A DNA stretch of 64,000 nt from QHVT01 sp036399015 (GTDB lineage Bacteria > Acidobacteriota > Thermoanaerobaculia > Gp7-AA8), in the NCBI GenBank assembly GCA_036399015.1, contig DASWNW010000095.1:1-64000 (forward strand), given 5' to 3'. Both the position numbers and the translations under genes were made by a program. Within the stretch, counting starts at the first letter, position 1. Every line of letters starts with the position of its first letter. Shown here piece after piece: positions 53,499 through 61,869 of the stretch. The notes under the pieces were generated by a model, which was not told the DNA's origin, ran no database searches, and was given only the letters and a program-made list of their open reading frames with translations.

Positions 53499-54872
53499 AT
53501 GAAAACCGACAAGAAGTCGCTCGCCGCGTGGGCTGCAGGCGAGCGCGATCGTTTCGAAGACAAACTGAAGCAGCTGGTCGAGATCCCCTCCGTATCCGCC
53601 GACCCGGCGCGCGCGGGCGACATCCGCCGCTGCGCCGACGCCGCGGCGGAGCTGGTGCGCGAGTTCGGCGGCGAGGCGAAGGTCCTGGAGACGAACGGCT
53701 ACCCGATCGTGCATGGGCGCTTCCGCACCGGCGACAACGCGCCGACCCTCACCGTCTACAACCACATGGACGTCCAGCCGGCCTCGCGCGAGACCGAGCC
53801 GTGGAACACCGAGCCGTTCACCTTCACCAAAGAGGGGGACCGCTACTTCGGCCGCGGCACGACGGACGACAAGGGCCCCGCGCTCAGCGCGCTGTGGGGG
53901 ATCCGCGCCGCGCGCGAGGCGGGCATCCCGCTGAACCTGAACGTGCTGTGGGAGCTCGAGGAGGAGGTCGGCTCGCCCAATTTCGAGGCGGCCATCAAGA
54001 CGTACGCGAAGGAGCTCGCCACCGATCACCTGCTCGTCTCCGACACGATCTGGGTTTCGCGCGAGCGTCCCGCCTGCCCCGCCGGGCTGCGCGGCCTGCA
54101 GGGCTTCACGCTCTCTCTGGAGACCGGCACGACCGACCAGCACTCCGGCGTCACCGGCGGCGCCGCGCGCAACCCGCTCGGGGAGCTGATGCAGCTCGTC
54201 TCCGAGATGTACGACGCCCGCACCGGCAAAGTGAAGATCAAGGGCTTCTACGACGACGTCGAGGCGCCGACGAAGCGCGAGCTCGCCGACTTCGCGGCCT
54301 CCGGCTTCACCATCAAGGGCTTCAAGAAGGACCACCTCTTCAAGTCGCTGCGAAGCGACGACCCGGTCGACGTGATGAAGCGCATCTGGGCGATGCCGAC
54401 CTTCGAGGTGCACGGCCTCGTCGGCGGTTACACCGGCCCCGGCATCAAGACCATCATCCCGCCGCGCGCGGAGGTGAAGGTCTCCTGCCGTCTCGTCCCC
54501 AACCAGGACCCGAAGAAGATCACGAAGCTCGTGCGGGAGTTCGTGAAGCAGCGCAATCCCGACGTGAAGCTCCACATCGAGAACCAGATGTGGCCGTACA
54601 AGGCGCCGACGACCGGTCCGCTCGCCGACGCCATCAAGGACGCGATGAAGTTCGCCTTCGGCCGCGAGCCGGTCTTCGTGCGCGAGGGAGGCTCGATCGG
54701 CGCCGTGATCTCGATGGAGCAGGTGCTGAAGACGCCGGTGATGTTCCTCGGCCTGTCACTGCCGGAGCACGGCTATCACGCCCCGAACGAGAATTACGAC
54801 TGGCGCCAGGCCTCGGGCGGGATGGTCGCGTTCGTGCGCTATTTCGAGAACGTGTCCAGGCTCGGGAGATAA
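53499..54872 (+). CDS. M20-family metallodipeptidase
   Basis: 457 aa. Zinc-site motifs: YNHMDVQP, GRGTTDDKGPALSALWGI, WELEEEVGSPNFE (catalytic Glu and metal Glu), LLVSDT and HGYHAPNENYDW (last metal His). The lid domain includes GTTDQHSGVTGGAARNP. It is related to cytosolic nonspecific dipeptidase/carnosinase-type (CNDP/PepV-like) enzymes. No signal peptide. Together with GGT upstream it could process Cys-Gly or other dipeptides; this is inference. Confidence 0.9.
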   Translation: MKTDKKSLAAWAAGERDRFEDKLKQLVEIPSVSADPARAGDIRRCADAAAELVREFGGEAKVLETNGYPIVHGRFRTGDNAPTLTVYNHMDVQPASRETEPWNTEPFTFTKEGDRYFGRGTTDDKGPALSALWGIRAAREAGIPLNLNVLWELEEEVGSPNFEAAIKTYAKELATDHLLVSDTIWVSRERPACPAGLRGLQGFTLSLETGTTDQHSGVTGGAARNPLGELMQLVSEMYDARTGKVKIKGFYDDVEAPTKRELADFAASGFTIKGFKKDHLFKSLRSDDPVDVMKRIWAMPTFEVHGLVGGYTGPGIKTIIPPRAEVKVSCRLVPNQDPKKITKLVREFVKQRNPDVKLHIENQMWPYKAPTTGPLADAIKDAMKFAFGREPVFVREGGSIGAVISMEQVLKTPVMFLGLSLPEHGYHAPNENYDWRQASGGMVAFVRYFENVSRLGR

Positions 54873-54875
54873 CAG

Positions 54876-55817
54876 ATGCGCCGACTCCTCCTCGCAACCC
54901 TCCTCCTCTCCGCCGTGCACGTGCACGCCACCTTCTCCATCGTCGCCCGCGATCCGCGGACCGGCGAGCTGGGGATCGCCGTCGCCTCCCGCTTCTTCAG
55001 CGTCGGCAGCGTCGTGCCGTACCTCGATGCGAAGGCTGGGGCCGTGGCGACGCAGGCGAATGCAAACGTCACCTACGGACCGCGCGGCCTGGAGCTGTTC
55101 GCGCGCGGCGCCACCGCGGAAGAGGTGCTCAAGGTGCTGGTGCGGAACGATCCGAATGCGTCGTCGCGGCAGGTCGGCCTCGTCGGCCGCGACGGCACGT
55201 CCGCCACCTACACCGGTCCCGACTGCAATCCCTGGGCGGGGGGGCGCAGCGGCGCGAACTACGCCGTGCAGGGGAACATCATCGCCGGCGAGGCGGTGGT
55301 GGTCGCGATGGAGAAGGCGTTCCTCGAGACGAAGGGCACGCTGGCGCGCCGTATCTACACCGCCCTCGTCGCGGGCGAGGCGGCGGGCGGCGACTCGCGC
55401 GGAAAGCAGTCGGCGTCGCTCATCGTGGTAAAGGAAGGGGCCGGCTTCAACGGCGGCAACGACCGCGCCATCGACATCCGCGTCGACGACCATCCGGAAC
55501 CGTTCCAGGAGCTCGGCCGCCTGCTCGACTACGCCGAGATGAACTACGCCTGGAACGAGGGCTGGACCGCGTTCACGCAGAAGCGATACGCGGAGGCGCT
55601 GGTGGCGCAGGAGCGGGCGGCGCTTCTCGGGGCGAACGTGCCGGAGGTGATGTACGACCTCGCCGTGATCCGCCTCGCGGCCGGGAAGCGGACGGAGGCC
55701 CTGGAGGCGCTCGGGCGCGCGCTGCAGATGAACCCGAAGCTCAAGACGCAGGCCTCGCGCGACAAGGATCTCGACGCACTCCGGCAGGACCCGGCGTTCA
55801 CCCGTCTGCTCCAATAG
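54876..55817 (+). CDS. DUF1028 protein with TPR-like tail
   Basis: 313 aa, 3 bases after the previous stop, with GGGAG before the ATG. Signal peptide (RRLLLATLLLSAVHVHA). Residues ~18-220 are DUF1028 (ATFSIVARDPRTGELGIAVA, GAVATQANANVTYGPRGLEL, NIIAGEAVVVAMEKAF), an Ntn-hydrolase-like fold whose activity is not established. Residues ~230-313 look like two TPR-type helical repeats (GWTAFTQKRYAEALVAQERA, PEVMYDLAVIRLAAGKRTEA). It may act with the GGT/peptidase pair upstream. Confidence 0.85.
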   Translation: MRRLLLATLLLSAVHVHATFSIVARDPRTGELGIAVASRFFSVGSVVPYLDAKAGAVATQANANVTYGPRGLELFARGATAEEVLKVLVRNDPNASSRQVGLVGRDGTSATYTGPDCNPWAGGRSGANYAVQGNIIAGEAVVVAMEKAFLETKGTLARRIYTALVAGEAAGGDSRGKQSASLIVVKEGAGFNGGNDRAIDIRVDDHPEPFQELGRLLDYAEMNYAWNEGWTAFTQKRYAEALVAQERAALLGANVPEVMYDLAVIRLAAGKRTEALEALGRALQMNPKLKTQASRDKDLDALRQDPAFTRLLQ

Positions 55818-55832
55818 CGGCGCGGCGGGGAG

Positions 55833-55838
55833 TAACAT
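55833..55838 (+). promoter_or_regulatory. -10 TAACAT, probable leaderless start
   Basis: TAACAT, 6 bases, ATG at 55845; no ribosome site. Confidence 0.5.
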
Positions 55839-55844
55839 CCCGCC

Positions 55845-58277
55845 ATGCGAATCGCGGTCAGCGCTCTTCTTCTCCTCGCCGCCGTACTGGTCTTCGCACA
55901 GGAACGTCCCTTCAGCGCCGTCACGAACGTCACGGCGATCGAGGTGACGGTGGAGGTGGTCGACGACGCCGGCCGCACGCCGTCCGACCTGAAGCCGTCC
56001 GACTTCGTCATCTATGAAGACGGCGTCGCGCGCCCGGTGGCCGCGCTCGAGTATCTCTGCCCCGGCTGCGCCGCCCCTGCCGCCGCCGCGACGCCCGCCG
56101 AAGCGCCGCCGCCGGCCGCCGCCGAGCCGCAGCCCGGACCGTGGGACGTCCTGGTCTACATCGACTATGAGCTCTCGAGCCGCACGAGCATCCGCGACGC
56201 AATCAAGACGCTGACGGCCGAGGCGGAGCGGCTGACGAAGCAGGGACGCGTGGAGGTGGTCGTCTCCGATCCGACCCCCCGCCGCCTGCTCGCCCCTACG
56301 CGCGACCCGCAGGCGGTCGCCGCCGCGCTCGCCGCCGCCGGCAAGATCACCGCGCAGAGCCGTCTCGCCGGCGTGCGCCGCGCATTCATGACCGCGAGCG
56401 CCGACCACAAGGGAGCGACCGAGGAGAACTTCGCGAAGTTCGGCGACATCCGCTCGTCGATCGCCGAGGAGACGGCGCTGATCCGGACGTTCCTGGGTCG
56501 GCTGTCGAACTGGATCGGCGGCTATCCGCGCCGGAACCCGCAGGCGCTCTTCCTCGTCGCCGACGGCTTCGACGTCGACCCGGCGGACTTCTACGCGGAG
56601 ACGCTGCATCCGGACGTGACGCTGGAGCGCCGCTCCGGCGCCCGGCTCTCGAACAACTCCGCGACGCCGCAGGACCTCAAGCATCGCGCGAACGTTCGCA
56701 ACGCGAAGCGGGAGAGCGACAAGCTGGAGAGCGAGGCCCGGTACGCCGAGGGAGGACGGGCCTATCACCCCCTGGCGCGGCAGCTCGCCGCCGCGGGATG
56801 GACGGTGGTCAGCCTCCGCGGCGGGTTGCAGAACGAGGTCGCCAGCGAGGCCTCGATGGGGTCGGGCAACAGCGTCGTCGCGAACTTCATGGCCGGCACG
56901 GGCGGCACCGGGAATCCGACTGGCGGACTGCAGAAGCGTCCCGTCGAGGCGCTGGCGACGTTCGCCGAGGCCACCGGCGGCGCGCTCGTGGCGGATACGG
57001 CAAAGTTCGGCCGCACCATCGACCGCCTCGCGAATCGCATCACCCTCACCTATCAGGTCTCGCGGCCGGTGGACGGCATGGTGCGGCAGATCGACGTCGT
57101 CACGAAGCGCGAGGGCCTGACGGTCAACGGCGCGCGGTACGCCTCGTCGTCCACGCCGGAGCTGGTCGCCTCGAACCGTGCCGCGTCGCTGCTGGACGGC
57201 GCCGCCGTCGGCGGAGACCTGCCGGTGACGGCCAAGCTGCAGCTCGAGCCGGGCAGCCGCCGCGACAACCCGAAGGGGACGCTGGAAGCGCGCGCGGTAC
57301 TCGCGGCGCTGGCGCCGCTGCGCCCGCAACTCAAGGATGCAGCGGTCCGCGTGACGATCGGCGTCGCTGCCGGGAACGAGCAGCCGCGCATCATCCACCA
57401 GCTCCATCCCGACTTCGACCTCTCGCAGATTCCGGACGCCACGTTCACGTCGCCCATGCAGCTTCCGAAGAACGTCGAAAAGGTCGCGGTGGTGATCGAG
57501 GAACTGACCACCGGAGCGTGGGGCGGCGCGGTCCTGCCGGTCGCGAAGAACCAGGACGTCGTCACCACCGCCGGCTGGACCGAGAGCAGCGGCGCCGCGC
57601 CGATGGCCTGGGTCGAATGGAACGCCGCGCTGCAACAGGCGCAGACCGAGAAGAAGCTGGTCGTGCAGTGCGCCGGCTGCGATGAGAAGCTCTTCGCCGA
57701 CTCGACGCTCCGCAACAGCCTCGGCGCGTTCGTCGTGACGCGCAAAGACGACGCAGAGCCGCGCGTGCTCGTGCTCGACCCGTGGGGACGCCCGCGGCTC
57801 GAATGGAAGCCGGCGAACGCGGCGGAGCTGACCTCGCGCCTGCGGCAGGTGCTGCCGCACGCCGGCGCGATCGTGCACGCCGGTTCGCTCGGCGAGACAC
57901 CGGAGGCCCACCTGGCCCTCGGCTTCACCTACCTGAAGCTGCAGTCGTTCGACGCCGCGCAGAAGCAGTACGAGCTCGCCGAGACGGCCGCGCGTGCGAA
58001 GGGCGACAACGTGCTCGCGCAGCGCGCGCAGATCCAGAGCGCGGCGGCGCTCGCACAATCGGGCAAGCGCGAGCCGGCCGTCGCCGCTCTCGAGAAGATC
58101 CTGAAGTCGCCGCAGTCTCCGGCGACCGAGGCAGAGGCCTGGCTGATCCTCGGCCACCTGCGCAAGGCGTCCGGCAACGCGAAGGCGGCGGGCGAGGCGT
58201 ACGCGAAAGCGGCCGAGCGGGCGCCGAGCGGATCGGAGCTGCAGAAGGTGGCGGCGAAGCTGGCCAGCGGAACGTAG
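55845..58277 (+). CDS. VWFA-related secreted protein with thioredoxin-like and TPR parts
   Basis: 810 aa. Signal peptide MRIAVSALLLLAAVLVFA. Residues ~25-400 are the acidobacterial VWFA-related domain (EVTVEVVDDAGRTPSDLKPS, FVIYEDG, DVLVYIDYELSS with a degenerate MIDAS). Around residues 585-660 a thioredoxin-like segment (EWNAALQQAQTEKKLVVQCA with CAGC just after, then FVVTRKDDAEPRVLVLDPWG) appears; the CxxC is CAGC. Residues ~680-800 are TPR-like repeats (AHLALGFTYLKLQSFDAAQK). The fusion order is unusual. The role may be cell-surface protein assembly, but this is not shown. Confidence 0.75.
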   Translation: MRIAVSALLLLAAVLVFAQERPFSAVTNVTAIEVTVEVVDDAGRTPSDLKPSDFVIYEDGVARPVAALEYLCPGCAAPAAAATPAEAPPPAAAEPQPGPWDVLVYIDYELSSRTSIRDAIKTLTAEAERLTKQGRVEVVVSDPTPRRLLAPTRDPQAVAAALAAAGKITAQSRLAGVRRAFMTASADHKGATEENFAKFGDIRSSIAEETALIRTFLGRLSNWIGGYPRRNPQALFLVADGFDVDPADFYAETLHPDVTLERRSGARLSNNSATPQDLKHRANVRNAKRESDKLESEARYAEGGRAYHPLARQLAAAGWTVVSLRGGLQNEVASEASMGSGNSVVANFMAGTGGTGNPTGGLQKRPVEALATFAEATGGALVADTAKFGRTIDRLANRITLTYQVSRPVDGMVRQIDVVTKREGLTVNGARYASSSTPELVASNRAASLLDGAAVGGDLPVTAKLQLEPGSRRDNPKGTLEARAVLAALAPLRPQLKDAAVRVTIGVAAGNEQPRIIHQLHPDFDLSQIPDATFTSPMQLPKNVEKVAVVIEELTTGAWGGAVLPVAKNQDVVTTAGWTESSGAAPMAWVEWNAALQQAQTEKKLVVQCAGCDEKLFADSTLRNSLGAFVVTRKDDAEPRVLVLDPWGRPRLEWKPANAAELTSRLRQVLPHAGAIVHAGSLGETPEAHLALGFTYLKLQSFDAAQKQYELAETAARAKGDNVLAQRAQIQSAAALAQSGKREPAVAALEKILKSPQSPATEAEAWLILGHLRKASGNAKAAGEAYAKAAERAPSGSELQKVAAKLASGT

Positions 58278-58279
58278 CG

Positions 58280-59470
58280 CTAGGAGACCGCCGGCCCGAC
58301 GTACTTGGCGCGGGGGCGGATCATGGCGTCGTGGCCGTACTGCTCGATCGCATGCGCGATCCAGCCGATGGTGCGGCCGATCGCGAAGAGCGTCAGCGCC
58401 GCACCGCGCGGCAGCGCGAGCGCCCGCTCGACCGCAACCAGCGCGAAGTCGACCGTCGGCTGTTCTCCGATCACGTTCCCCGCCGCCTCGGCCAGCGCGC
58501 GCGCGAACGTCAGTTCCCTCGACTTCGGCAGCATCTCCAGCAGCAGTGTCGCGCGGGGATCGCCGTCCGGGTAGAGCGGATGGCCGAATCCGTCCACCGG
58601 CTCGCCGCGCCGGAGACGCTCGCCGAGCGCCGCGCCGAGGTCCTTCGCGCGGCGCAGCTCGTCCCAGAGCGCGGCAACACGCGCGGTCGCGCCGCCGTGC
58701 TTCGTTCCCTCCAGCGCGGCCAGTCCGGCCAGCACCACCGCGTAGGGGTTCGAGGCAGCCGACGCGACGCAGCGGGCGGTGAACGCGGAGACGTTCAGCT
58801 CGTGGTCGGCGCAGGCGATCAGCGCCGCGCGGAGGATCGGCGGTGCCTGCTTCGCCTTCCCCGCCCACGCGCGCGCGAGCGTCTGCTCGACCGTCTCCTC
58901 CAGCTCCTGCGACTCCGCGGCGACGCTGGCGAGCAGGTTCACGATGCGCCAGCCGGTCTGCGCCACGTTGCGGGGGCGGAGGTCGAACGCGAGCGGGTCG
59001 CGCGCGGCGACGAGCGGGAGCACCGACTGCGCGCGGTTGATGAACGGAAGGCTCGGGCCGCCGCGCGCGCCGGAGACGACGTGCAGCGGCGTGTCGAAGA
59101 CGTCGGCCTCGAAGGAGCCGGTCCAGATCAGCGCCGCCACTTCCTCCAGCGACCGCGTGCGCGCGAGCTCCGCGGCGTCACGGCCGCGGTAGTAGAGCTT
59201 CCCGTCGGCGATGAGGGTGATGGCCGACTCGAGGATCGGAACGCCCCAGCGCAGCGCGTGCGCGGCGGCCTTCTTCGGGTTGCGGCGCTCCTCGGCGCGC
59301 ACGCGCAGGCGCTCGACGTCCTCCCGCGCGTACCGCCGCTCCCGCGGCTTCCCCGGCACCGCCTCGGAGCGGACGAAGCCACGGCTCACGTACGCGTACA
59401 GCGTGGCGCGGTTCACGCCGAGGATGCGGGTGGCCTGCTGGGCGTCGACCCATTCGGTCTTGCGCGGCAT
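58280..59470 (-). CDS. Citrate synthase-family protein with N-terminal MerR-type HTH
   Basis: 396 aa. Residues ~1-55 are a helix-turn-helix resembling MerR/excisionase DNA-binding domains (DAQQATRILGVNRATLYAYV, RRYAREDVERLRVRA). The rest is citrate-synthase fold with catalytic-type residues EGTKHGGATAR, VDGFGHPLYPDGDPRA and TVDFALVAVE. It may be both enzyme and regulator. It has a perfect -10 (TATAAT) 6 bases before the ATG and is divergent from a second citrate synthase, with palindromes between that its HTH could bind. Confidence 0.85.
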   Translation of the reverse strand: MPRKTEWVDAQQATRILGVNRATLYAYVSRGFVRSEAVPGKPRERRYAREDVERLRVRAEERRNPKKAAAHALRWGVPILESAITLIADGKLYYRGRDAAELARTRSLEEVAALIWTGSFEADVFDTPLHVVSGARGGPSLPFINRAQSVLPLVAARDPLAFDLRPRNVAQTGWRIVNLLASVAAESQELEETVEQTLARAWAGKAKQAPPILRAALIACADHELNVSAFTARCVASAASNPYAVVLAGLAALEGTKHGGATARVAALWDELRRAKDLGAALGERLRRGEPVDGFGHPLYPDGDPRATLLLEMLPKSRELTFARALAEAAGNVIGEQPTVDFALVAVERALALPRGAALTLFAIGRTIGWIAHAIEQYGHDAMIRPRAKYVGPAVS

Positions 59471-59527
59471 GTGTTGATTATACGATCAATATTGACACCC
59501 CCGTGAATGGAACCTAGGTTGGGCCCT
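59471..59527. promoter_or_regulatory. Divergent promoters with palindromes
   Basis: Minus: TATAAT (59482-59477), 6 bases from ATG. Plus: TTGACA (59492-59497), 17 bases, TAGGTT (59515-59520), 7 bases to ATG 59528. Between and over them lie TTGAT and ATCAA flanking TATACG, and a 10-bp palindrome TCAATATTGA. This is a good candidate operator for the HTH-citrate synthase protein. Confidence 0.65.
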
Positions 59528-60583
59528 ATGAACAGCGGACTCGAAGGGATTGTCGCCGCGGAGACGCGGCTCAGCATGGTCGACGGGGAGCGCGGCCGCC
59601 TCGTCATCGGCGGCTACCGCGTGGAGGAGCTGGCGAACGCCTCGTTCGAGCGGACCGTGTCGCTGCTTTGGGGCATCGCCGGCTTCGAAGGCGAGGTGCG
59701 GGCCGCGCCGTTGCCGGCGCACACGCTCGAGCTGCTCCGGAGCGCGGCCGTTGCGCGTGTCGAGGTGATGGACGCCCTGCGGATGGCCGCGGGGACGCTC
59801 ACCGCGGACGGCGACGGAGCGGCCGCGCGGCTGCTGGTCGGCTCCTTCCCCACCATCGTCTCCGCCTACTGGCGCCTGCTCCACGGGCGGGAGCCGCTCG
59901 CGCCGCGCGGGGACCTCGGCTTCGCCGCGAACTATCTCTACATGCTCACCGGCAGCGAGGCGCACGAGGAGCTGGTGCGCGGCCTCGAGACGTACCTCAA
60001 CACCGTCGTCGACCACGGCCTCAACGCGTCGACGTTCACGGCGCGCGTGATCGCCTCCACCGGCTCCGACTTCGTGTCCGCGATCACCGGCGCGATCGGC
60101 GCGCTGAAGGGGCCGCTGCACGGCGGCGCACCGGGACCCGCGCTGGACATGGTATTCGAGATCGGCGATGTCGCCCGTGCCGACGAGGTGCTGCGGCGGA
60201 AGATCTCCTCGGGCGAGCGGCTGATGGGCTTCGGCCACCGCGTCTACAAGGTGCGCGACCCCCGCGCCGACGTACTGGCCGCCGGCGCGGCGCGGATGTT
60301 CACCCGCGCCGGCGACATGCACCTCTACGAGCTCGCCCGCGGCGTCGAGGCGGTCGCCCTGCGCCTGCTCGAAGAGCACAAGCCGGGGCGCAACCTGCAG
60401 ACGAACGTCGAGTTCTACACCGCGCTCCTCCTGCACGGCCTCGGGCTGGAGGTCCCGCTCTTCACCCCCACCTTCGCCGTCAGCCGCGTCGCCGGCTGGA
60501 CCGCGCACTGCTTCGAGCAGCGGCAGGTGGCGAGGATCATCCGGCCGCAGAGCGTCTACGTCGGATCGATGCCGGCGGAGTGA
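59528..60583 (+). CDS. Citrate synthase/methylcitrate synthase
   Basis: 351 aa. Catalytic regions LKGPLHGGAPGPALDM, LMGFGHRVYKVRDPRADV and TNVEFYTALLLHGLGLE (the usual Asp is Glu here, as in some citrate synthases); HCFEQRQVARIIRPQS-type C-terminus. It condenses acetyl- or propionyl-CoA with oxaloacetate; the choice cannot be read. The ATG at 59528 is preferred over 59507 because it sits 7 bases from the -10 of a TTGACA promoter. It is the divergent partner of the HTH-containing homologue. Confidence 0.9.
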   Translation: MNSGLEGIVAAETRLSMVDGERGRLVIGGYRVEELANASFERTVSLLWGIAGFEGEVRAAPLPAHTLELLRSAAVARVEVMDALRMAAGTLTADGDGAAARLLVGSFPTIVSAYWRLLHGREPLAPRGDLGFAANYLYMLTGSEAHEELVRGLETYLNTVVDHGLNASTFTARVIASTGSDFVSAITGAIGALKGPLHGGAPGPALDMVFEIGDVARADEVLRRKISSGERLMGFGHRVYKVRDPRADVLAAGAARMFTRAGDMHLYELARGVEAVALRLLEEHKPGRNLQTNVEFYTALLLHGLGLEVPLFTPTFAVSRVAGWTAHCFEQRQVARIIRPQSVYVGSMPAE

Positions 60584-60626
60584 AAACCCTGAGGCCCTCC
60601 TCCCGTATCACCAGACGGAGGCCTCC

Positions 60627-60902
60627 ATGTTCGAGCTGCTCGCATTCGTCGCCGTCCTGGGAGTGATCGGGCTGGTGTTCGTCGCCGCGATCGCGGTGCT
60701 CAAGCTGGCGTTCAACCTGATCCTGCTGCCGTTCAAGCTCGTGCTGCTGCCGATCGCCGCGGTGTTCGTCCTGGTGAAGCTCACCGTCATCTTCGCGGCC
60801 GGGATCGCGCTCGCGGCCGTCGTCGTCGCGCTGATCGTGCCCCTGCTCGTGCTCGGGGTCATCGTCGGGCTCCCGCTCCTGCTCGTGTCAGCGATAGCCT
60901 GA
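60627..60902 (+). CDS. Small hydrophobic membrane protein
   Basis: 91 aa, almost entirely hydrophobic, with ~2-3 spans (FELLAFVAVLGVIGLVFVAA, VVVALIVPLLVLGVIVGLPL). GGAGG lies a few bases before the ATG. The 43-base gap after the citrate synthase stop may allow co-transcription. Family not recognised. Confidence 0.65.
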   Translation: MFELLAFVAVLGVIGLVFVAAIAVLKLAFNLILLPFKLVLLPIAAVFVLVKLTVIFAAGIALAAVVVALIVPLLVLGVIVGLPLLLVSAIA

Positions 60903-60937
60903 ACCAGGCTGGAGTGCTTCTTGCTCCCGAACGTCGT

Positions 60938-61309
60938 GTGAGTGAGAAAAAACGGGCGCTGGTCGTCGACGACGACGACCCGATCCGCACGATGCTGGCG
61001 AAGGTCGTCGAGCGGCAGGACCTCGAGGTCGACACCGCGCGCGACGGCGTGGAGGCAATCGAGCGCATCGACCAGGACGGCTACCACGTCATCGTACTCG
61101 ACATGATGATGCCGCGCGTCGACGGCTACGGCGTGCTGCAACACATGCAGGCGCACCACCCCGACAAGCTCGGCTGCACGATCATCGCGTCGGCGGTGCC
61201 GGAGAGCGAGATCCTCAAGAAGTTCGACATGCCGGTCTACCGGATCCACGCCAAGCCGTTCGACATGGCCCGGCTGATCCAGGACATCCGCGCCTGCACC
61301 ACGCGCTGA
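60938..61309 (+). CDS. Single-domain response regulator (CheY-like)
   Basis: 123 aa receiver: ALVVDDDDPIRTML, phospho-Asp in HVIVLDMMMPRVDGYGVLQH, IIASAVPES (Ser in the Thr position) and HAKPFDMARL. A GTG at 60938 gives the standard length; an in-frame GTG at 60914 is an alternative. No output domain, and no kinase adjacent. It is similar in style to the receiver at 45683. Confidence 0.88.
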   Translation: MSEKKRALVVDDDDPIRTMLAKVVERQDLEVDTARDGVEAIERIDQDGYHVIVLDMMMPRVDGYGVLQHMQAHHPDKLGCTIIASAVPESEILKKFDMPVYRIHAKPFDMARLIQDIRACTTR

Positions 61310-61316
61310 AAAAAGA

Positions 61317-61349
61317 GTTGCCCGCTGCCGGATCCCGGCAACGGGCAAC
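61317..61349. terminator. Heptamer-armed hairpin G, terminator-like
   Basis: GTTGCCC and GCTGCCG (61317-61330) pair with CGGCAAC and GGGCAAC (61336-61349) around GATCC. It lies 7 bases after the response regulator stop, following a run of A, and faces a convergent gene. Confidence 0.8.
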
Positions 61350-61367
61350 GGGTCACTGCGATCGAAC

Positions 61368-61799
61368 TTAGACGGTCGCCGGCTGCGAGCAATGCTGGTT
61401 GAACGCGGCGGTGAGCTCCGCGGCGATGTCGTGGGCGTGGCGCCCCTCGATCTGCCACCGCTCGAACATCTTCACCACCTGGCCGTCCTTCATCAGCGCG
61501 ATCGACGGCGATGACGGACGGAAGCCGGTGAAGTACTCACGCGCCCGCGCCGTCGCCTCCCGGTCGTTGCCGGCGAAGACGGTGATCATCCGGTCCGGCT
61601 TGACCTCGCTCTCGAGCGCCATGGCCACGGCCGGACGGGCCATGCCTGCGGCACAGCCGCAGACGGAGTTGACGACGACCAGCACCGTCCCCTTCTTCTG
61701 GCCGAGCACTGCGTCGACGTCGGCGGCGGTGCGCGTCTCCTCGATTCCGAGTCGCGTGAGCTCCTGCCGCATCGGCTCGACGATCATTTCATCGTACAT
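61368..61799 (-). CDS. Bacilliredoxin (BrxA/BrxB, YphP/YqiW family)
   Basis: 143 aa. The family motif CGC is in NSVCGCAAGMARPAVAMAL; DRMITVFAGNDREATAR and RPSSPSIALMKDGQVVKMFE complete the thioredoxin-like fold. In Firmicutes these proteins remove bacillithiol from S-bacillithiolated proteins; whether this organism makes bacillithiol cannot be judged here. GGGAGGA precedes the ATG. Confidence 0.9.
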   Translation of the reverse strand: MYDEMIVEPMRQELTRLGIEETRTAADVDAVLGQKKGTVLVVVNSVCGCAAGMARPAVAMALESEVKPDRMITVFAGNDREATARAREYFTGFRPSSPSIALMKDGQVVKMFERWQIEGRHAHDIAAELTAAFNQHCSQPATV

Positions 61800-61869
61800 C
61801 TGAGAGTCCTCCCATGAGGGATCATAACAGTGGCAGGGCGGCCGGATTCCGGCCGCCCCGCGACGTGGA

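Noticed and set aside
54756..58868. 1370-codon minus-strand open frame
   Set aside because: It runs antisense through the DUF1028 and VWA genes and only joins the citrate-synthase gene by chance; no domains of its own.
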